A stretch of 64,000 nucleotides of DNA from Streptomyces sp. NBC_00335 (GCF_036127095.1 NZ_CP108006.1:868001-932000), one strand, 5' to 3'; numbered from the stretch's first letter, positions 32,352 through 40,839 are shown. Translations and numbers: made by a program. The notes: a model not told the origin generated them from the letters alone.

Positions 32352-32792
32352 TCAAGAGGTGGGCGTTGCGGTGTGGTCAGGATGATGGGGGGTACGGCGA
32401 GCCGTTTTGAGGCGGGCCTCCAGGAGGTGGTCCCGCCCGCCGGCCAGCTCGTCGACGATGTCGCGTTCCACCGCGGCGAAGGGTTGGTAGTAGGTCTCGT
32501 TGTAGGCCTCGATGATCTGGAACGTCCAGTGGCCCGGGATGACGTTGCGGCCCACGATCTCGCGCTCGACCCGGGCGGCCTGCTCCTCGTGGCCGGCCTC
32601 GCGCAGGAACCGGACCGCGTCGCCGAGCTCGAAGTCCGCGGTCCCGGTCAGCTGGTGGAACCCGTAGAGGTGGCCACGAGCCCGCTCCGTGGTCTCCAGC
32701 GCCTTCGACAGCGCACCCAGAGCGCGCACCGTCTTCTCATCTACGCCGTCCGGAACCTCGTGTGCCGGGTCCATCTCGTGATTGGTGTCCAT
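32352..32792 (-). CDS. Helical protein of unknown function (146 aa)
   Basis: After a short charged start, the protein is mostly amphipathic helix: VRALGALSKALETTERARGH, GDAVRFLREAGHEEQAARVE, and GHWTFQIIEAYNETYYQPFA. The E-x-x-x-H/Y pattern loosely resembles ferritin-like helices, but no family was recognised. The ATG at 32792 is preceded by an AGGA 8 nt away. It is convergent with the DUF2231 gene. Confidence 0.65.
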   Translation of the reverse strand: MDTNHEMDPAHEVPDGVDEKTVRALGALSKALETTERARGHLYGFHQLTGTADFELGDAVRFLREAGHEEQAARVEREIVGRNVIPGHWTFQIIEAYNETYYQPFAAVERDIVDELAGGRDHLLEARLKTARRTPHHPDHTATPTS

Positions 32793-32980
32793 GGAGGAAG
32801 TCCTGCCCGAAGAACGCTTCACCGAGTGGCTGATTGGGCCAGGCGGCGCAAGACAGCCGGGGCGCCACTGCGGAATGCCGGGCAGGATCTCCTGCCCGGC
32901 CACCAGGACAGGAAACACATGGAAATCGAATGCATGTCCCGGGTGGGGTCGGGCACACGGTGCTTCGGAGGTTGATAACC

Positions 32981-33142
32981 ATGGTTCCCCTGCTTCTCGT
33001 TCTTCTGCTGATCCTGATCCTCTTCGGCGCGGGTTTCGCGGTGAAGATTCTCTGGTGGGTGGCTATCGCGGTCCTGGTCCTGTGGCTGATCGGTTTCGTC
33101 GCCCGCCCCAAGAGCGGTAGCGGCCGCTGGTATCGCTGGTAG
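32981..33142 (+). CDS. Very hydrophobic small membrane protein (53 aa)
   Basis: Almost the entire protein is two membrane helices (PLLLVLLLILILFGAGFAVK, WWVAIAVLVLWLIGFVA), ending RPKSGSGRWYRW. It matches a group of Streptomyces 'hydrophobic proteins' of unknown role, often stress-induced. CGGAGG precedes the ATG. A 22-bp terminator follows. A broken copy of its last 15 codons and a similar terminator occur at 49.55-49.67 kb. Confidence 0.8.
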   Translation: MVPLLLVLLLILILFGAGFAVKILWWVAIAVLVLWLIGFVARPKSGSGRWYRW

Positions 33143-33171
33143 CGGTACGACAAGGCGCAGTTCCGACACTG

Positions 33172-33220
33172 CATGGCGGTGGCCGGTCACCCCTTCCCGG
33201 GGTGACCGGCCACCGCCATG
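33172..33220 (+). terminator. Perfect 22-bp terminator
   Basis: The arms 33172-33193 and 33199-33220 (CATGGCGGTGGCC... and ...GGCCACCGCCATG) are exact complements with a 5-nt loop. Confidence 0.88.
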
Positions 33221-33490
33221 TCTTCGTCGGCGGACCTTCACGAACGCGGAAGTAATGAAGGCGGGCATCGGGGGCATTCGAAGGGCAGCCGGGGCGGTCG
33301 CCGTGACGCAGCAGGGGACCTGCTGACCTCCAATGATCGACGGCCACCCCGGTCCCGATTGCGGATCCGGGTGCGTGAAGCAGAAAAGTCCGGGCAGGCG
33401 AGGATCTGGCAGAACGCAGCACGGCTGCCGAGCACGACGTACGGAACAAGGAGGATGGGCGGAGAATTCGTTCTTCGCCCTCCCCCGTTG
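33221..33490. other. Leader of the second PRC-barrel gene, no gene seen
   Basis: No frame reads as a protein. A GC-rich promoter region for the PRC-barrel gene is presumed. Confidence 0.35.
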
Positions 33491-33510
33491 ACCGGAGGAG
33501 TTGTTTTCGC
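33491..33510 (+). promoter_or_regulatory. Conserved leader of PRC-barrel genes
   Basis: ACCGGAGGAGTTGTTTTCGC stands directly before the GTG. The same 20 bases precede the PRC-barrel gene at 43.8 kb and, with one extra base, the one at 49.35 kb. The Shine-Dalgarno is 11-13 nt from the start, longer than usual. Confidence 0.65.
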
Positions 33511-33879
33511 GTGACTGAACATGTGTGGAGCTACCAGCCGACCTCGGGCCACCTGGCCGGCACCGATCTGACCGGATACAAGGTCGAGGCGACCGACGGC
33601 AGCATCGGCAAGGTCGACAAGCACTCCGACGAGGTCGGTGACGCCTACCTGGTGGTCGACACCGGTATCTGGATCTTCGGCAAGGAGGTCCTGCTGCCGG
33701 CGAGCACCGTGGTCCGGGTCGACCCGGAGGACAAGAAGCTCTTCGTCGACCGCACCAAGGAACAGATCAAGAACGCACCGGAGTTCCACCGGGACAAGCA
33801 CCTCGGCGACGCCGGTTACCGGGAGGAGCTGGGCACGTACTACGGCACCGGCGGCCCCTTCGGCGGCCGCCCCGCCTGA
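33511..33879 (+). CDS. PRC-barrel domain protein (122 aa)
   Basis: MTEHVWSYQPTSGHLAGTDL leads into GYKVEATDGSIGKVDKHSDE, LVVDTGIWIFGKEVLLPAST and VRVDPEDKKLFVDRTKEQIK. It is nearly identical to the 43.6 kb protein and close to the 49.2 kb one. The length and ending (YYGTGGPFGGRPA) are shared. The function is unknown. GTG starts are used in this copy and the 43.6 kb copy. A 20-bp terminator follows. Confidence 0.88.
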   Translation: MTEHVWSYQPTSGHLAGTDLTGYKVEATDGSIGKVDKHSDEVGDAYLVVDTGIWIFGKEVLLPASTVVRVDPEDKKLFVDRTKEQIKNAPEFHRDKHLGDAGYREELGTYYGTGGPFGGRPA

Positions 33880-33896
33880 TCGCTTCCCCCGCACGG

Positions 33897-33941
33897 CGAC
33901 GCCGGTCCCGGCACCCTTCCTGGGTGCCGGGACCGGCGTCG
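33897..33941 (+). terminator. Perfect 20-bp terminator of the PRC-barrel gene
   Basis: CGACGCCGGTCCCGGCACCC (33897-33916) pairs with its exact complement at 33922-33941; the loop is 5 nt. Confidence 0.85.
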
Positions 33942-33946
33942 TGCGG

Positions 33947-34745
33947 TCAGCCGCCCTCGAATTCGAAGGCCTCGGCCAACGCGGCTTCCAGCTGGACTAC
34001 GTCGGCGGCGCTCCCAGCGATCGCCGCGTACCGCCAGGAACGGCCGTCGGGCGGCACGTCCGCGTAGAGAACCACACCCTCGCCCCGCTCCGGGTCGAAC
34101 GCCAGGCGTGAAGCACGCAACCGGGCGAGCGCCTTGTCGAAGTCCATGGGACTCAGGGTCCACCCCTTGGACACCGCCCATGCCGGGTGTGCGTTGGCCG
34201 ATCCATCGGTCAGCCGGATGACCATGCTGTGGGGTGTGGTGGTGGCGGTACGGCGGATGTTGCTCTCACTCGCATGCGCGTCGCCTTCGGTGTCCACCAG
34301 CGCGTCGAGCCCGAAGGGCCCGGCGTAGCCGTGGTCGGCCAGGTGGCGGCCCAGGGCCGTCCCCCACTCCTCCAGCTCGCGGGCCACGTGGGCGCAAGAC
34401 GGCGGCAGCGGAGAGGCGTATCCCGTGAAGGAGCCCTGAAGCGTGCGCATGGCTCCGCTGAAGAGCGCGAGTGTTCCGGAGGCGGTTACCTCCAGTTGGA
34501 CACTGACCGATTCGGCCACGTCGAGGCACTCCTCCACCACCCACATGCCTTCGGGCCCACCGACTGTTGCGAGCGGCAGGTTCGCCCCGCCCTTCAGGTC
34601 GTTGCGGGCCACGAATCGCATACCGTGCCCTCCCGCCGAACGGTCGGGCTTCACCACGACCCGCCCGTGGTCGCGCAGGAGCTCGCGTACCAGGCTCTCA
34701 ACCTCCGGGCGTCGGCACATCCGCCTACGAGCGGCGTGCTGCCCG
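33947..34745 (-). pseudogene. ATP-grasp ligase, N-terminally truncated
   Basis: The frame carries ATP-grasp features: VVVKPDRSAGGHGMRFVARN, GMWVVEECLDVAESVSVQLE, FGLDALVDTEGDAHASESNI and RRTATTTPHSMVIRLTDGSA. The E-x-N of the Mg site appears as E-S-N followed by the R-R-T-x-T-T-x-P-H motif of PGM1-type peptide ligases. The N-terminal (pre-ATP-grasp) part is missing: the frame runs out at about 34745, where the neighbour's terminator begins. It is probably a relic. Confidence 0.65.
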
Positions 34746-34757
34746 AGCCCGTTGCGG

Positions 34758-34796
34758 CGGAAAGACTCCGCCCTCAAGAGAGGCGGAGTCTTTCCG
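34758..34796 (-). terminator. 15-bp terminator of glsB
   Basis: CGGAAAGACTCCGCC (34758-34772) pairs exactly with GGCGGAGTCTTTCCG (34782-34796), 20 nt after the glsB stop. Confidence 0.8.
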
Positions 34797-34815
34797 TACG
34801 GAGAGGACGCGTAGG

Positions 34816-35085
34816 TCAGGCGCGGCGCCTGTTGCCAGTGACCAGTCGGTAGACGGCGAGGAGGAGCATGGAGCCGACGATGGCAGCGATCCAGGTGGAG
34901 AGGTCGAAGAAGCCGTCTATGGAGTCGACACCGAAGATGACCTTGCCGAGCCACCCGCCGAGCAGGCCGCCCGCGATCCCGATCAGCATGGTGATGATGA
35001 TGCCGCCCGGGTCCCTGCCCGGCATGAGCGCCTTGGCGATGAGGCCCGCGAGCAGCCCTATGAGAATCCAGGCCAGAATGCCCAT
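34816..35085 (-). CDS. GlsB/YeaQ/YmgE-family stress membrane protein (89 aa)
   Basis: Three transmembrane helices (ILAWILIGLLAGLIAKALMP, GGIIITMLIGIAGGLLGGWL, WIAAIVGSMLLLAVY) and the G-G-x-L-G-x-W-L motif identify the transglycosylase-associated family. Members are induced by osmotic and acid stress; in enterococci GlsB sits beside Gls24. AGGAGACGC precedes the ATG. An inverted repeat 52 nt upstream may be an operator. Confidence 0.9.
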   Translation of the reverse strand: MGILAWILIGLLAGLIAKALMPGRDPGGIIITMLIGIAGGLLGGWLGKVIFGVDSIDGFFDLSTWIAAIVGSMLLLAVYRLVTGNRRRA

Positions 35086-35136
35086 GATGCGTCTCCTACC
35101 TCGGGGGATAAAGTTGGTGTTAGCGATCGTCTGCGC

Positions 35137-35156
35137 CGTTTGGAGATTTCCAAACG
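35137..35156. promoter_or_regulatory. Inverted repeat upstream of glsB
   Basis: CGTTTGGA (35137-35144) and TCCAAACG (35149-35156) are exact complements with a 4-nt spacer, in an otherwise unstructured promoter region (35086-35288). Confidence 0.5.
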
Positions 35157-35288
35157 CCCCCCGCCCTTGATCATTTCGCTGGGTTCAGGGTGCGCCGATC
35201 AGCCGGATTCGTCTGGCCGCCGGCCGCCTTCCACTCCCCTGCGTCAGCTCCCCTGCGTCAGCGTCAGTGGCCGGCTACGACGATCCGC

Positions 35289-36311
35289 TCATGGATGGCC
35301 CTCAGCGAGAAGCCGACGCACTGCGTCCTCCACGGCGCCGTGAGTCGCAAGGTCCCCCTCCGCGGCGCTCGCGCCGAGCGCATCGAGCGCGGGTCGGATC
35401 GTCACGCCGTTCTCGAACAGCTCCACCACGCGCGGGTTGATGTAGGACGCACGGCAGACTGCCGGCGTGTTGCCCAGGTAATGGCTCACTTCACGCACGG
35501 CCCGCGCCTCCGCGCTCCGTCGGCGGGCAGGAGGTGCTCCGGCCATGTCCTCGGACACGGCGAGGGCCACGGCGGCGAGAACCGTCGCGTGCCACGTGCG
35601 GAAGTCCTTCGCGGTGAGATCGGCGCCGGCCCGGTCCCGCAGATACTCGTTCACGTCCTCGGCGCGTACGTCGCGCCAGGCGCCCGCCTGCCGGTAGACG
35701 AAGAGCTGCGGACGGTCGTCCCGCCGCAGCAGCGCCCGGACCACCGCGAAGGAAGCCGGGTCCTCGATCGACCGGATCTGCTGCTGCGCGGACTTGCCCG
35801 GGAAGTCGAAGCGGACCCGCCCCCGGGCACACCGCGCGTGCTCCCGGAGCAGGGTGGTCAGGCCGTACGCCTCGTGGTCGCGCCGGTAGGAGGCGCCCCC
35901 GATCCGGAAGAAGCCGAGGTCCAGCAGCCGCGCCACACAGGCGAGCACGCGGTCCCGTACCAGTCCCCGCCCGGACAGGTCCTCCTCTACGGCCTTCCTC
36001 AGGAACGGCAGACGCGCGGACACCTCCACGACGTGATCGTGCTTGGACGCTTCACGCAGCTCGCGGAACCGTTCGTGATAGAGGTACTGGCGCCGCCCGG
36101 CGGCGTCCGTCCCCATCGCCTGGATGTGCCCGTTCCCCCAGGGGCAGATCCAGACGTCCTGCCAAGCCGGCGGGATGACCAGCGCCTTCATGCGGGACCG
36201 CTCCGCGTCATCCGTGATACGACGCCCTTCGGAATCGACGTACCGGAACCCGCTCCCGGCGCGTCGCCGCGTACATCCGGGCCGGTCGGGGCGACTCGTC
36301 CGCAGCCTCAC
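35289..36311 (-). CDS. DNA topoisomerase IB, poxvirus/bacterial type (340 aa)
   Basis: The N-terminal domain reads SGFRYVDSEGRRITDDAERS and VIPPAWQDVWICPWGNGHIQ. The catalytic domain has RVRFDFPGKSAQQQ, AKDFRTWHATVLAA (catalytic R/H region) and ends with CRASYINPRVVELFENG, whose tyrosine is the DNA-linked nucleophile. It relaxes supercoils without ATP. The GTG at 36311 has GGGGTGAG upstream. It is a standalone gene; these enzymes are scattered in Streptomyces and often lie beside stress genes. Confidence 0.92.
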   Translation of the reverse strand: MRLRTSRPDRPGCTRRRAGSGFRYVDSEGRRITDDAERSRMKALVIPPAWQDVWICPWGNGHIQAMGTDAAGRRQYLYHERFRELREASKHDHVVEVSARLPFLRKAVEEDLSGRGLVRDRVLACVARLLDLGFFRIGGASYRRDHEAYGLTTLLREHARCARGRVRFDFPGKSAQQQIRSIEDPASFAVVRALLRRDDRPQLFVYRQAGAWRDVRAEDVNEYLRDRAGADLTAKDFRTWHATVLAAVALAVSEDMAGAPPARRRSAEARAVREVSHYLGNTPAVCRASYINPRVVELFENGVTIRPALDALGASAAEGDLATHGAVEDAVRRLLAEGHP

Positions 36312-36661
36312 GGCTCACCCCGCTCACCCGAAGGCCCGTACGACTCCTTATTGGACATATCGGGCGCCTACCCGTGGTGTCCGTTCCCACTCCCCCCGCC
36401 CGCCGGGACGCCGTGGAACCGTTCCCCGGTGGATGTCCAGGGGAGGGCCCTGCGACGAGAGCGCCCGGCCTGGCTCGCGTGATGCGGCCCGCCCTGGGTA
36501 CGCGCACCATGACCGTGTCGGCGCACACCACGATGAAGGATCACGTCCTGTCACGCGGATCCGGCGAGCGAGAGCTCAGGGACGTCTTCGGTGTCTGATC
36601 GCGGCGGATGCCTGCCCGGCGTGCGCAGCTCCCGTCCGTTTCGGCAGTAGGAGGAGTTCCC
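36312..36661. other. Spacer without a clear gene
   Basis: One short plus-strand frame, 36509-36598 (MTVSAHTTMKDHVLSRGSGE), has no strong ribosome site or family. The region should contain the promoters of the divergent topoisomerase and SRPBCC genes. Confidence 0.4.
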
Positions 36662-37115
36662 ATGGCCGTCCGTCATCAACTCATCCGGCGATCGCCACGC
36701 ACGGTGTGGGCCGTACTCGCCGATCCGAACCGGTACGGCGAATGGGTCGTGGGCCCCTCCGAGTCCACTCCGCTCGACCACACATGGCCCGCCCTGGGGT
36801 CCCGGCTGCGCTACACGATCCGGCTGGGGCCGTGGTCCGTCGAGGGCATCACGACCGTCCGCCACCGGGAAACCGGCAAGGAACTGGAGCTGGAGGCGTC
36901 CTTCAAGGCCCTCGGCACCGCGAGGATCTTCCTCCAGCTCAGACCCTGGGGGCGAGGAAACCCTCATCGTCTGCGACGAGCACCCCCTGCGGGGTCTGGG
37001 AGGAGTCCTGCACAACCCCTTGAGCGAGGCAGCCCTCCAGCTCCGGCACCGGGGCATGCTGGCCCGCCTGGCCAGGGTCGTGGAGGAGCAGCCTGCCGGG
37101 GTACTCCGCGCCTGA
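36662..37115 (+). pseudogene. SRPBCC-family protein with a frameshift
   Basis: The start MAVRHQLIRRSPRTVWAVLA then DPNRYGEWVVGPSESTPLDH is a START/Bet v1-like (SRPBCC) domain of the polyketide-cyclase type. After LQLRPWG a one-base shift in the GGGGG run at about 36948-36952 leads to EETLIVCDEHPLRGLGGVLH then NPLSEAALQLRHRGMLARLA. The total length is 3n+1, so the gene is complete apart from one base. Sequencing error in the homopolymer is possible. GGAGGAG precedes the ATG. Confidence 0.75.
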
Positions 37116-37263
37116 CGCGGTGGTGATCGGCCTTCACGCCGGGTCCGTCGCTGGCCCCCTCCGCCCGCGCCGCTGCAGGTTCGCTGGCGCGTCAGAGGCA
37201 CCTCAGGGCCACCCCGGCCGGTCCGAACGCGACCGGCCCGTACACCGGCTGACCGGTGCGCGC

Positions 37264-37608
37264 TCAGGCCCCGAAGGCGTCCTCGACGCTCGGGTGTACA
37301 GAAAGGACCGTATCGGCACCGGTCACGGCGAAGAGCCGGCGCAACTGCTCGCCGGGGGCCGCGATGCGCAGGGCCGTCAGATGGTGCAGCCGCAGGAGCA
37401 GGTTCAGGAAGGAGGAGTCCCCGAAGGTGATGCCACCGGCGTCCAGAACCACCAGTGGGTACCGGTCCGCAGCGGAGGCGAGAGCCTCCTCCAGCGGAGC
37501 CAGGGTGTCCTGGTCCAGCTCTCCGCGGGCCGCCACCACCCACCCGGCCCCTGCCGCGTAGCTGTCGCCGACCACACCTGGCTGGAACGCGTCCCCTGCT
37601 CTGATCAT
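37264..37608 (-). CDS. STAS-domain antagonist (114 aa)
   Basis: WVVAARGELDQDTLAPLEEA, VVLDAGGITFGDSSFLNLLL (S-S-F-L loop) and AAPGEQLRRLFAVTGAD form a complete STAS domain. GGGAGG stands before the ATG. It is divergent from the SigB-family sigma gene at 37.8 kb, so it is a likely regulator of that factor through an anti-sigma partner. Confidence 0.85.
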   Translation of the reverse strand: MIRAGDAFQPGVVGDSYAAGAGWVVAARGELDQDTLAPLEEALASAADRYPLVVLDAGGITFGDSSFLNLLLRLHHLTALRIAAPGEQLRRLFAVTGADTVLSVHPSVEDAFGA

Positions 37609-37818
37609 GCCCGCCTCCCGGCTCGCCACCTGTAACGTCGTCGTCAAGGGAGTATGCCTGGTCGCTCGATCGACAAGGCCTCCGCAGGGTGCGGACGGCC
37701 CCCGGGCGCACGGCGTGGTCCGGGAATCGAAGAGGTTGCCGCGCGAAGGGTGTAGGACCGATGAACCGGGGCACACGCGCCCGGAACGCCATCAGTCAAT
37801 CGGGAGGGAGTGGCCACC

Positions 37819-38742
37819 ATGTCTCGCTCGGCCACCGTTATGGGACCCATGCTTGCTACAGCCGCACAAGCTCCTGCTCGTGACGGGGGCATCGTGGGAA
37901 CGCCAATGCCGGACATGGACCGCATCGAGGTCGAGAACGCCCGCGAGATGGCGCCGACCGACGCCCGTGAGCTGTCGCGGCACTTCTTCGCGAGGCTGCG
38001 CACCCTGGAGGAGGGCACGCGCGAGTACCAGTACACGCGCAACACCCTGATCGAGATGAACCTCTCGCTCGTACAGTTCGCGGCGCGGCGCTTCCGTGCC
38101 CGCGTGCTCGGCGGGGGCCTCGACATGGACGACATCATCCAGGTGGGAACGATCGGCCTGATCAAGGCCATCGACCGCTACGACCTCGAGCGGGAGGTCG
38201 AGTTCTCCACGCTCGCCCTCCCCTACATCATCGGTGAGATCAAGCGCTATTTCCGCGACACCACCTGGGCCGTGCACGTACCGCGCCGGCTGCAGGAGCT
38301 GCGTACGGAACTGGCCAAGGCCCAGGAGGCCCTGAGCGATGTCCTGGGCAGGGCGCCGACGGTCAAGGAGCTCGCCCTCCACCTCGAATTGTCCGAAGAC
38401 GAGGTCATAGACGGGCTGGTGGCCGCCAACGGCTACACGAGCAGCTCCCTCGACGCCGCCGTCGACGGCGACGAGGCGTCCTCGGCGGGCCGGAGCGCAC
38501 GCCCTGCGGCGGAACGCCACGGAGCCGTCGATCCCGGCATGGAGCTGTTCGAGGAGTTCCACACCCTCGCGCCCCTGCTGGGACAGTTGGAGGAACGCGA
38601 CCGGCTCATCCTGCGGATGCGATTCGGCCAGGAGCAGACCCAGGCCGAGATCGGCGCCGAGCTGGGCATCTCCCAGATGCAGGTGTCACGCATTCTGTCG
38701 CGCACGCTGGCCCGGCTGCGCACCGGCATGCTCATGGAGTAG
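37819..38742 (+). CDS. SigB/SigF/SigG-family RNA polymerase sigma factor (307 aa)
   Basis: Region 2 reads NLSLVQFAARRFRARVLGGG then DMDDIIQVGTIGLIKAIDRY and EVEFSTLALPYIIGEIKRYF, the sporulation/general stress sigma signature. Region 3 follows (WAVHVPRRLQELRTELAKAQ), and region 4 ends with QTQAEIGAELGISQMQVSRI. There is no region 1. Streptomyces has about nine paralogues, so no specific symbol is given. The ATG at 37819 is 8 nt after GGGAGGGA. Control by partner switching is expected; candidate partners flank it. Confidence 0.92.
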   Translation: MSRSATVMGPMLATAAQAPARDGGIVGTPMPDMDRIEVENAREMAPTDARELSRHFFARLRTLEEGTREYQYTRNTLIEMNLSLVQFAARRFRARVLGGGLDMDDIIQVGTIGLIKAIDRYDLEREVEFSTLALPYIIGEIKRYFRDTTWAVHVPRRLQELRTELAKAQEALSDVLGRAPTVKELALHLELSEDEVIDGLVAANGYTSSSLDAAVDGDEASSAGRSARPAAERHGAVDPGMELFEEFHTLAPLLGQLEERDRLILRMRFGQEQTQAEIGAELGISQMQVSRILSRTLARLRTGMLME

Positions 38743-38835
38743 GGGATGGACCCCGCAACGCCCACGGCGCCGTCGACCGCCCAGCCGCCTGCGCGACTGG
38801 CCCCGGGGCGCAGCTGAGCGGCAGCTGCGACCGGG

Positions 38836-39033
38836 ATGCCCGGCCCCGTCGTCCACCTCGACCTCTCCGCCGTAGTCCTCCTGGACACGGCCGCGGTCGC
38901 CGCCCTCGTAGGGGCGGCGGCCGCCCTCAGCGGGCAGGGCCGGCGCCTGTTGCTCCACGACCCGCCCTACTCGCTCCGCAAGGTCGCGGAGATGTTCCCG
39001 GACGAATGCGCCGCGCTGGAGGTCGCAGCATGA
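38836..39033 (+). pseudogene. STAS-domain fragment
   Basis: VVHLDLSAVVLLDTAAVAAL then VGAAAALSGQGRRLLLHDPP and RKVAEMFPDECAALEVAA is the second half of a STAS domain. The phospho-acceptor position reads D-T-A-A rather than S-S. No first strands are in frame upstream, although LSGSCDRD in another frame recalls them. Its stop overlaps the next fragment's ATG, as in the intact MEDS-STAS / MEDS-HATPase pair at 51.0-52.8 kb. Confidence 0.6.
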
Positions 39034-39235
39034 TCACCGTTCCTGCGCCCGCCGCACCCGGGGCCTCCGCGACGGTGGCCGCCTGGCCGACCCCCTGGCG
39101 GGGCGCCGCCGGCCCTCCCTCGCATCGGCGAACGGCGGCCGCGGCCTGTGGATGATCCACCAGCTCTGCGATCTGGTCGGGGTCCGCGCCACCGACACGG
39201 GCTTCGCCCTGCGGCTCCCCATGGCAACGCCGTGA
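39030..39235 (+). pseudogene. HATPase anti-sigma gene, mostly deleted
   Basis: The ATG overlaps the STAS fragment stop and reads MITVPAPAAPGASATVA. Then in another frame RDGGRLADPLAGRRRPSLAS, ANGGRGLWMIHQLCDLVGVR and TGFALRLPMATP form the lid and last strand of an RsbW-like ATPase. The N box and most of the domain are gone. Confidence 0.65.
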
Positions 39236-39314
39236 GAACGGCGGCCACCTAGACTGTCACGGGGTGGGGCCAGAGAGCACAGACCAGTACCAACGATGGG
39301 GGTGAAGGACTTCG

Positions 39315-39779
39315 GTGGAGACCATCGGACCTGAAACGGGTGATTCGTTGAGCGCGGGCCCTCCTACCGCAGGACAGCGCCGCAGGCTCGCCCTGAAGGG
39401 TGTCCGTGGAGCTGTGGCCAAGGGCCGCGACTTCACACGCGAGGCCCTGCGGGACTGGGGCTGGGACGGGACCGAGACCGCCGAGGACACCCTGCTCCTC
39501 GTATCCGAGCTGCTGACCAACGCCTCCCTCCACGCGGAAGGCTGTCACGAGCTCGTACTCACGGCCGGGGAGACCCTGCGCATCGAGGTCTACGACGGCT
39601 CGACCACACTTCCCAGCCGCCACCCGGCCCCGCAGCGCGGCATCCCGGGCGGGCACGGCCTGCACATCGTGGAGCGCCTGTCCGACCGCTGGGGCTCGCA
39701 CGCCCACGAGGGCGGCAAGGCCGTATGGGCGGAGATCGAGGCGTCCCGGCTGAAGTCCGGCAGGCCCACCGGTCGATGA
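39315..39779 (+). CDS. HATPase_c_2 anti-sigma kinase (154 aa)
   Basis: After a 35-residue leader, TLLLVSELLTNASLHAEGCH is the N box, RIEVYDGSTTLPSRHPAPQR the G1 region, and GIPGGHGLHIVERLSDRWGS the lid. It is complete. The GTG at 39315 follows GAAGGA. Located 570 nt after the SigB-family gene on the same strand, it is the best candidate for that sigma's anti-sigma factor. Confidence 0.85.
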   Translation: METIGPETGDSLSAGPPTAGQRRRLALKGVRGAVAKGRDFTREALRDWGWDGTETAEDTLLLVSELLTNASLHAEGCHELVLTAGETLRIEVYDGSTTLPSRHPAPQRGIPGGHGLHIVERLSDRWGSHAHEGGKAVWAEIEASRLKSGRPTGR

Positions 39780-39885
39780 CCGGTCCGGCGCACTCCCGCT
39801 CGCGCGCTCGGGCGTCCGCCCGAGAGGGATTCGATCGCCGCCGTCCGTGGGGACGGAAGTCGGTTCGGCGCTGTTGAGCCCCGCA

Positions 39886-40000
39886 GGGTCCCACCGGGTT
39901 GCGGGTGCCGCCGCCCGACGCGATCACCTCCGTCGCCCCGGAGAGCCGGACGGCGACGGCGTCAGCGACGGTCCGTGCCGCGGCGAGGGCCCGGCTCGTC
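39886..40000 (-). pseudogene. AnmK-like fragment
   Basis: The minus-strand frame reads RALAAARTVADAVAVRLSGA then TEVIASGGGTRNP, matching the A-R-T-V-A-D-A-V ... S-G-G-G-x-x-N-P nucleotide-binding block near the C-terminus of anhydro-N-acetylmuramic acid kinase. Nothing else of the gene is present. It is a short relic, identified by this motif alone. Confidence 0.5.
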
Positions 40001-40769
40001 AGGCGGTGGACACGCGCGCGGCGGCATCGCGGCTGTCCGCTTCCCAGGGCGGGGCTGCGGCCGAGTCGGTCCAGGCGGCCAGGGCTTCGCCGTCGACGCA
40101 GACGATGCCGCAAGCGGCGGCGTACTCAAGGGCGGGGGCGGTGTAGGAGCTCGTGGTGACGACGATCGCCACGTCGGCGCCGTGAACGGCGAAGCAGGTG
40201 CCGCCGAAGCGCTGCAGGTCCTGCGAGCCGACGCGATGGGTGTCGGCGTAGTGCTTGCACTGAACGACGACACGCAGTCCGTCCGGGGTCGTGGCGATGA
40301 CGTCGGCCCCCAAGTCGCCCGCACCGCCCACCACTTCCACAGGCGTGCAGCCGTCACGCGCACACAGCGCGGCTATCGTGTGCTCGAAGCCGTCGGCGTC
40401 GGCCGCGGCGTGGTCCAGCGCACTGGAACCGACGTCGGGCACCTCTCCGGCGGCGGGCACGTCCCGTACCGCCGTCGCCTCGATCGGGTACGGATCCCCG
40501 TGCGCGGCCGGGCCGGGAGCCCCAGGGGTGGTGGAACGCCGGCGGACGGGCGAGACGCTCCACTTGGCCAGCGCCACCCCAACCGCGAGGACCACCGCGG
40601 CGGCGACGGGTACGACCCACACCTCCGCCCCGGCCCCCGCTGCGGTCTTGAGGAAGACGGCCAGACCGCCGACACAGATCCCCACGAGCCCCACGGCCAG
40701 CACCACATCGCGCCCGAACGGCGCGGAACCGCCCCCGGCCTTCCTTCTGCCTTCCCCCGGCAACGTCAT
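39999..40769 (-). CDS. Membrane-anchored Mrr-like restriction endonuclease domain protein (256 aa)
   Basis: Two N-terminal membrane helices (VVLAVGLVGICVGGLAVFLK, VWVVPVAAAVVLAVGVALA) precede a Mrr-type nuclease core: HTIAALCARDGCTPVEVVGG then AGDLGADVIATTPDGLRVVV and QCKHYADTHRVGSQDLQRFG. D-x-G-A-D-V ... Q-C-K is the catalytic D...Q-x-K. Mrr domains cut methylated or stressed DNA; fixing one in the membrane is a known actinobacterial arrangement of unclear role. It may act on incoming DNA. Confidence 0.82.
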   Translation of the reverse strand: MTLPGEGRRKAGGGSAPFGRDVVLAVGLVGICVGGLAVFLKTAAGAGAEVWVVPVAAAVVLAVGVALAKWSVSPVRRRSTTPGAPGPAAHGDPYPIEATAVRDVPAAGEVPDVGSSALDHAAADADGFEHTIAALCARDGCTPVEVVGGAGDLGADVIATTPDGLRVVVQCKHYADTHRVGSQDLQRFGGTCFAVHGADVAIVVTTSSYTAPALEYAAACGIVCVDGEALAAWTDSAAAPPWEADSRDAAARVSTA

Positions 40770-40799
40770 GCGGGAGCCCTCTCTCGATCGGTTCGGACG

Positions 40800-40839
40800 C
40801 GCCGCGGTCCCGGACCCGTGGGGGTCCGGGACCGCGGCG
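40800..40839 (-). terminator. 18-bp terminator of the CsbD gene
   Basis: CGCCGCGGTCCCGGACCC (40800-40817) pairs exactly with the complement at 40822-40839; the loop is 4 nt. It lies just after the CsbD stop. Confidence 0.82.
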
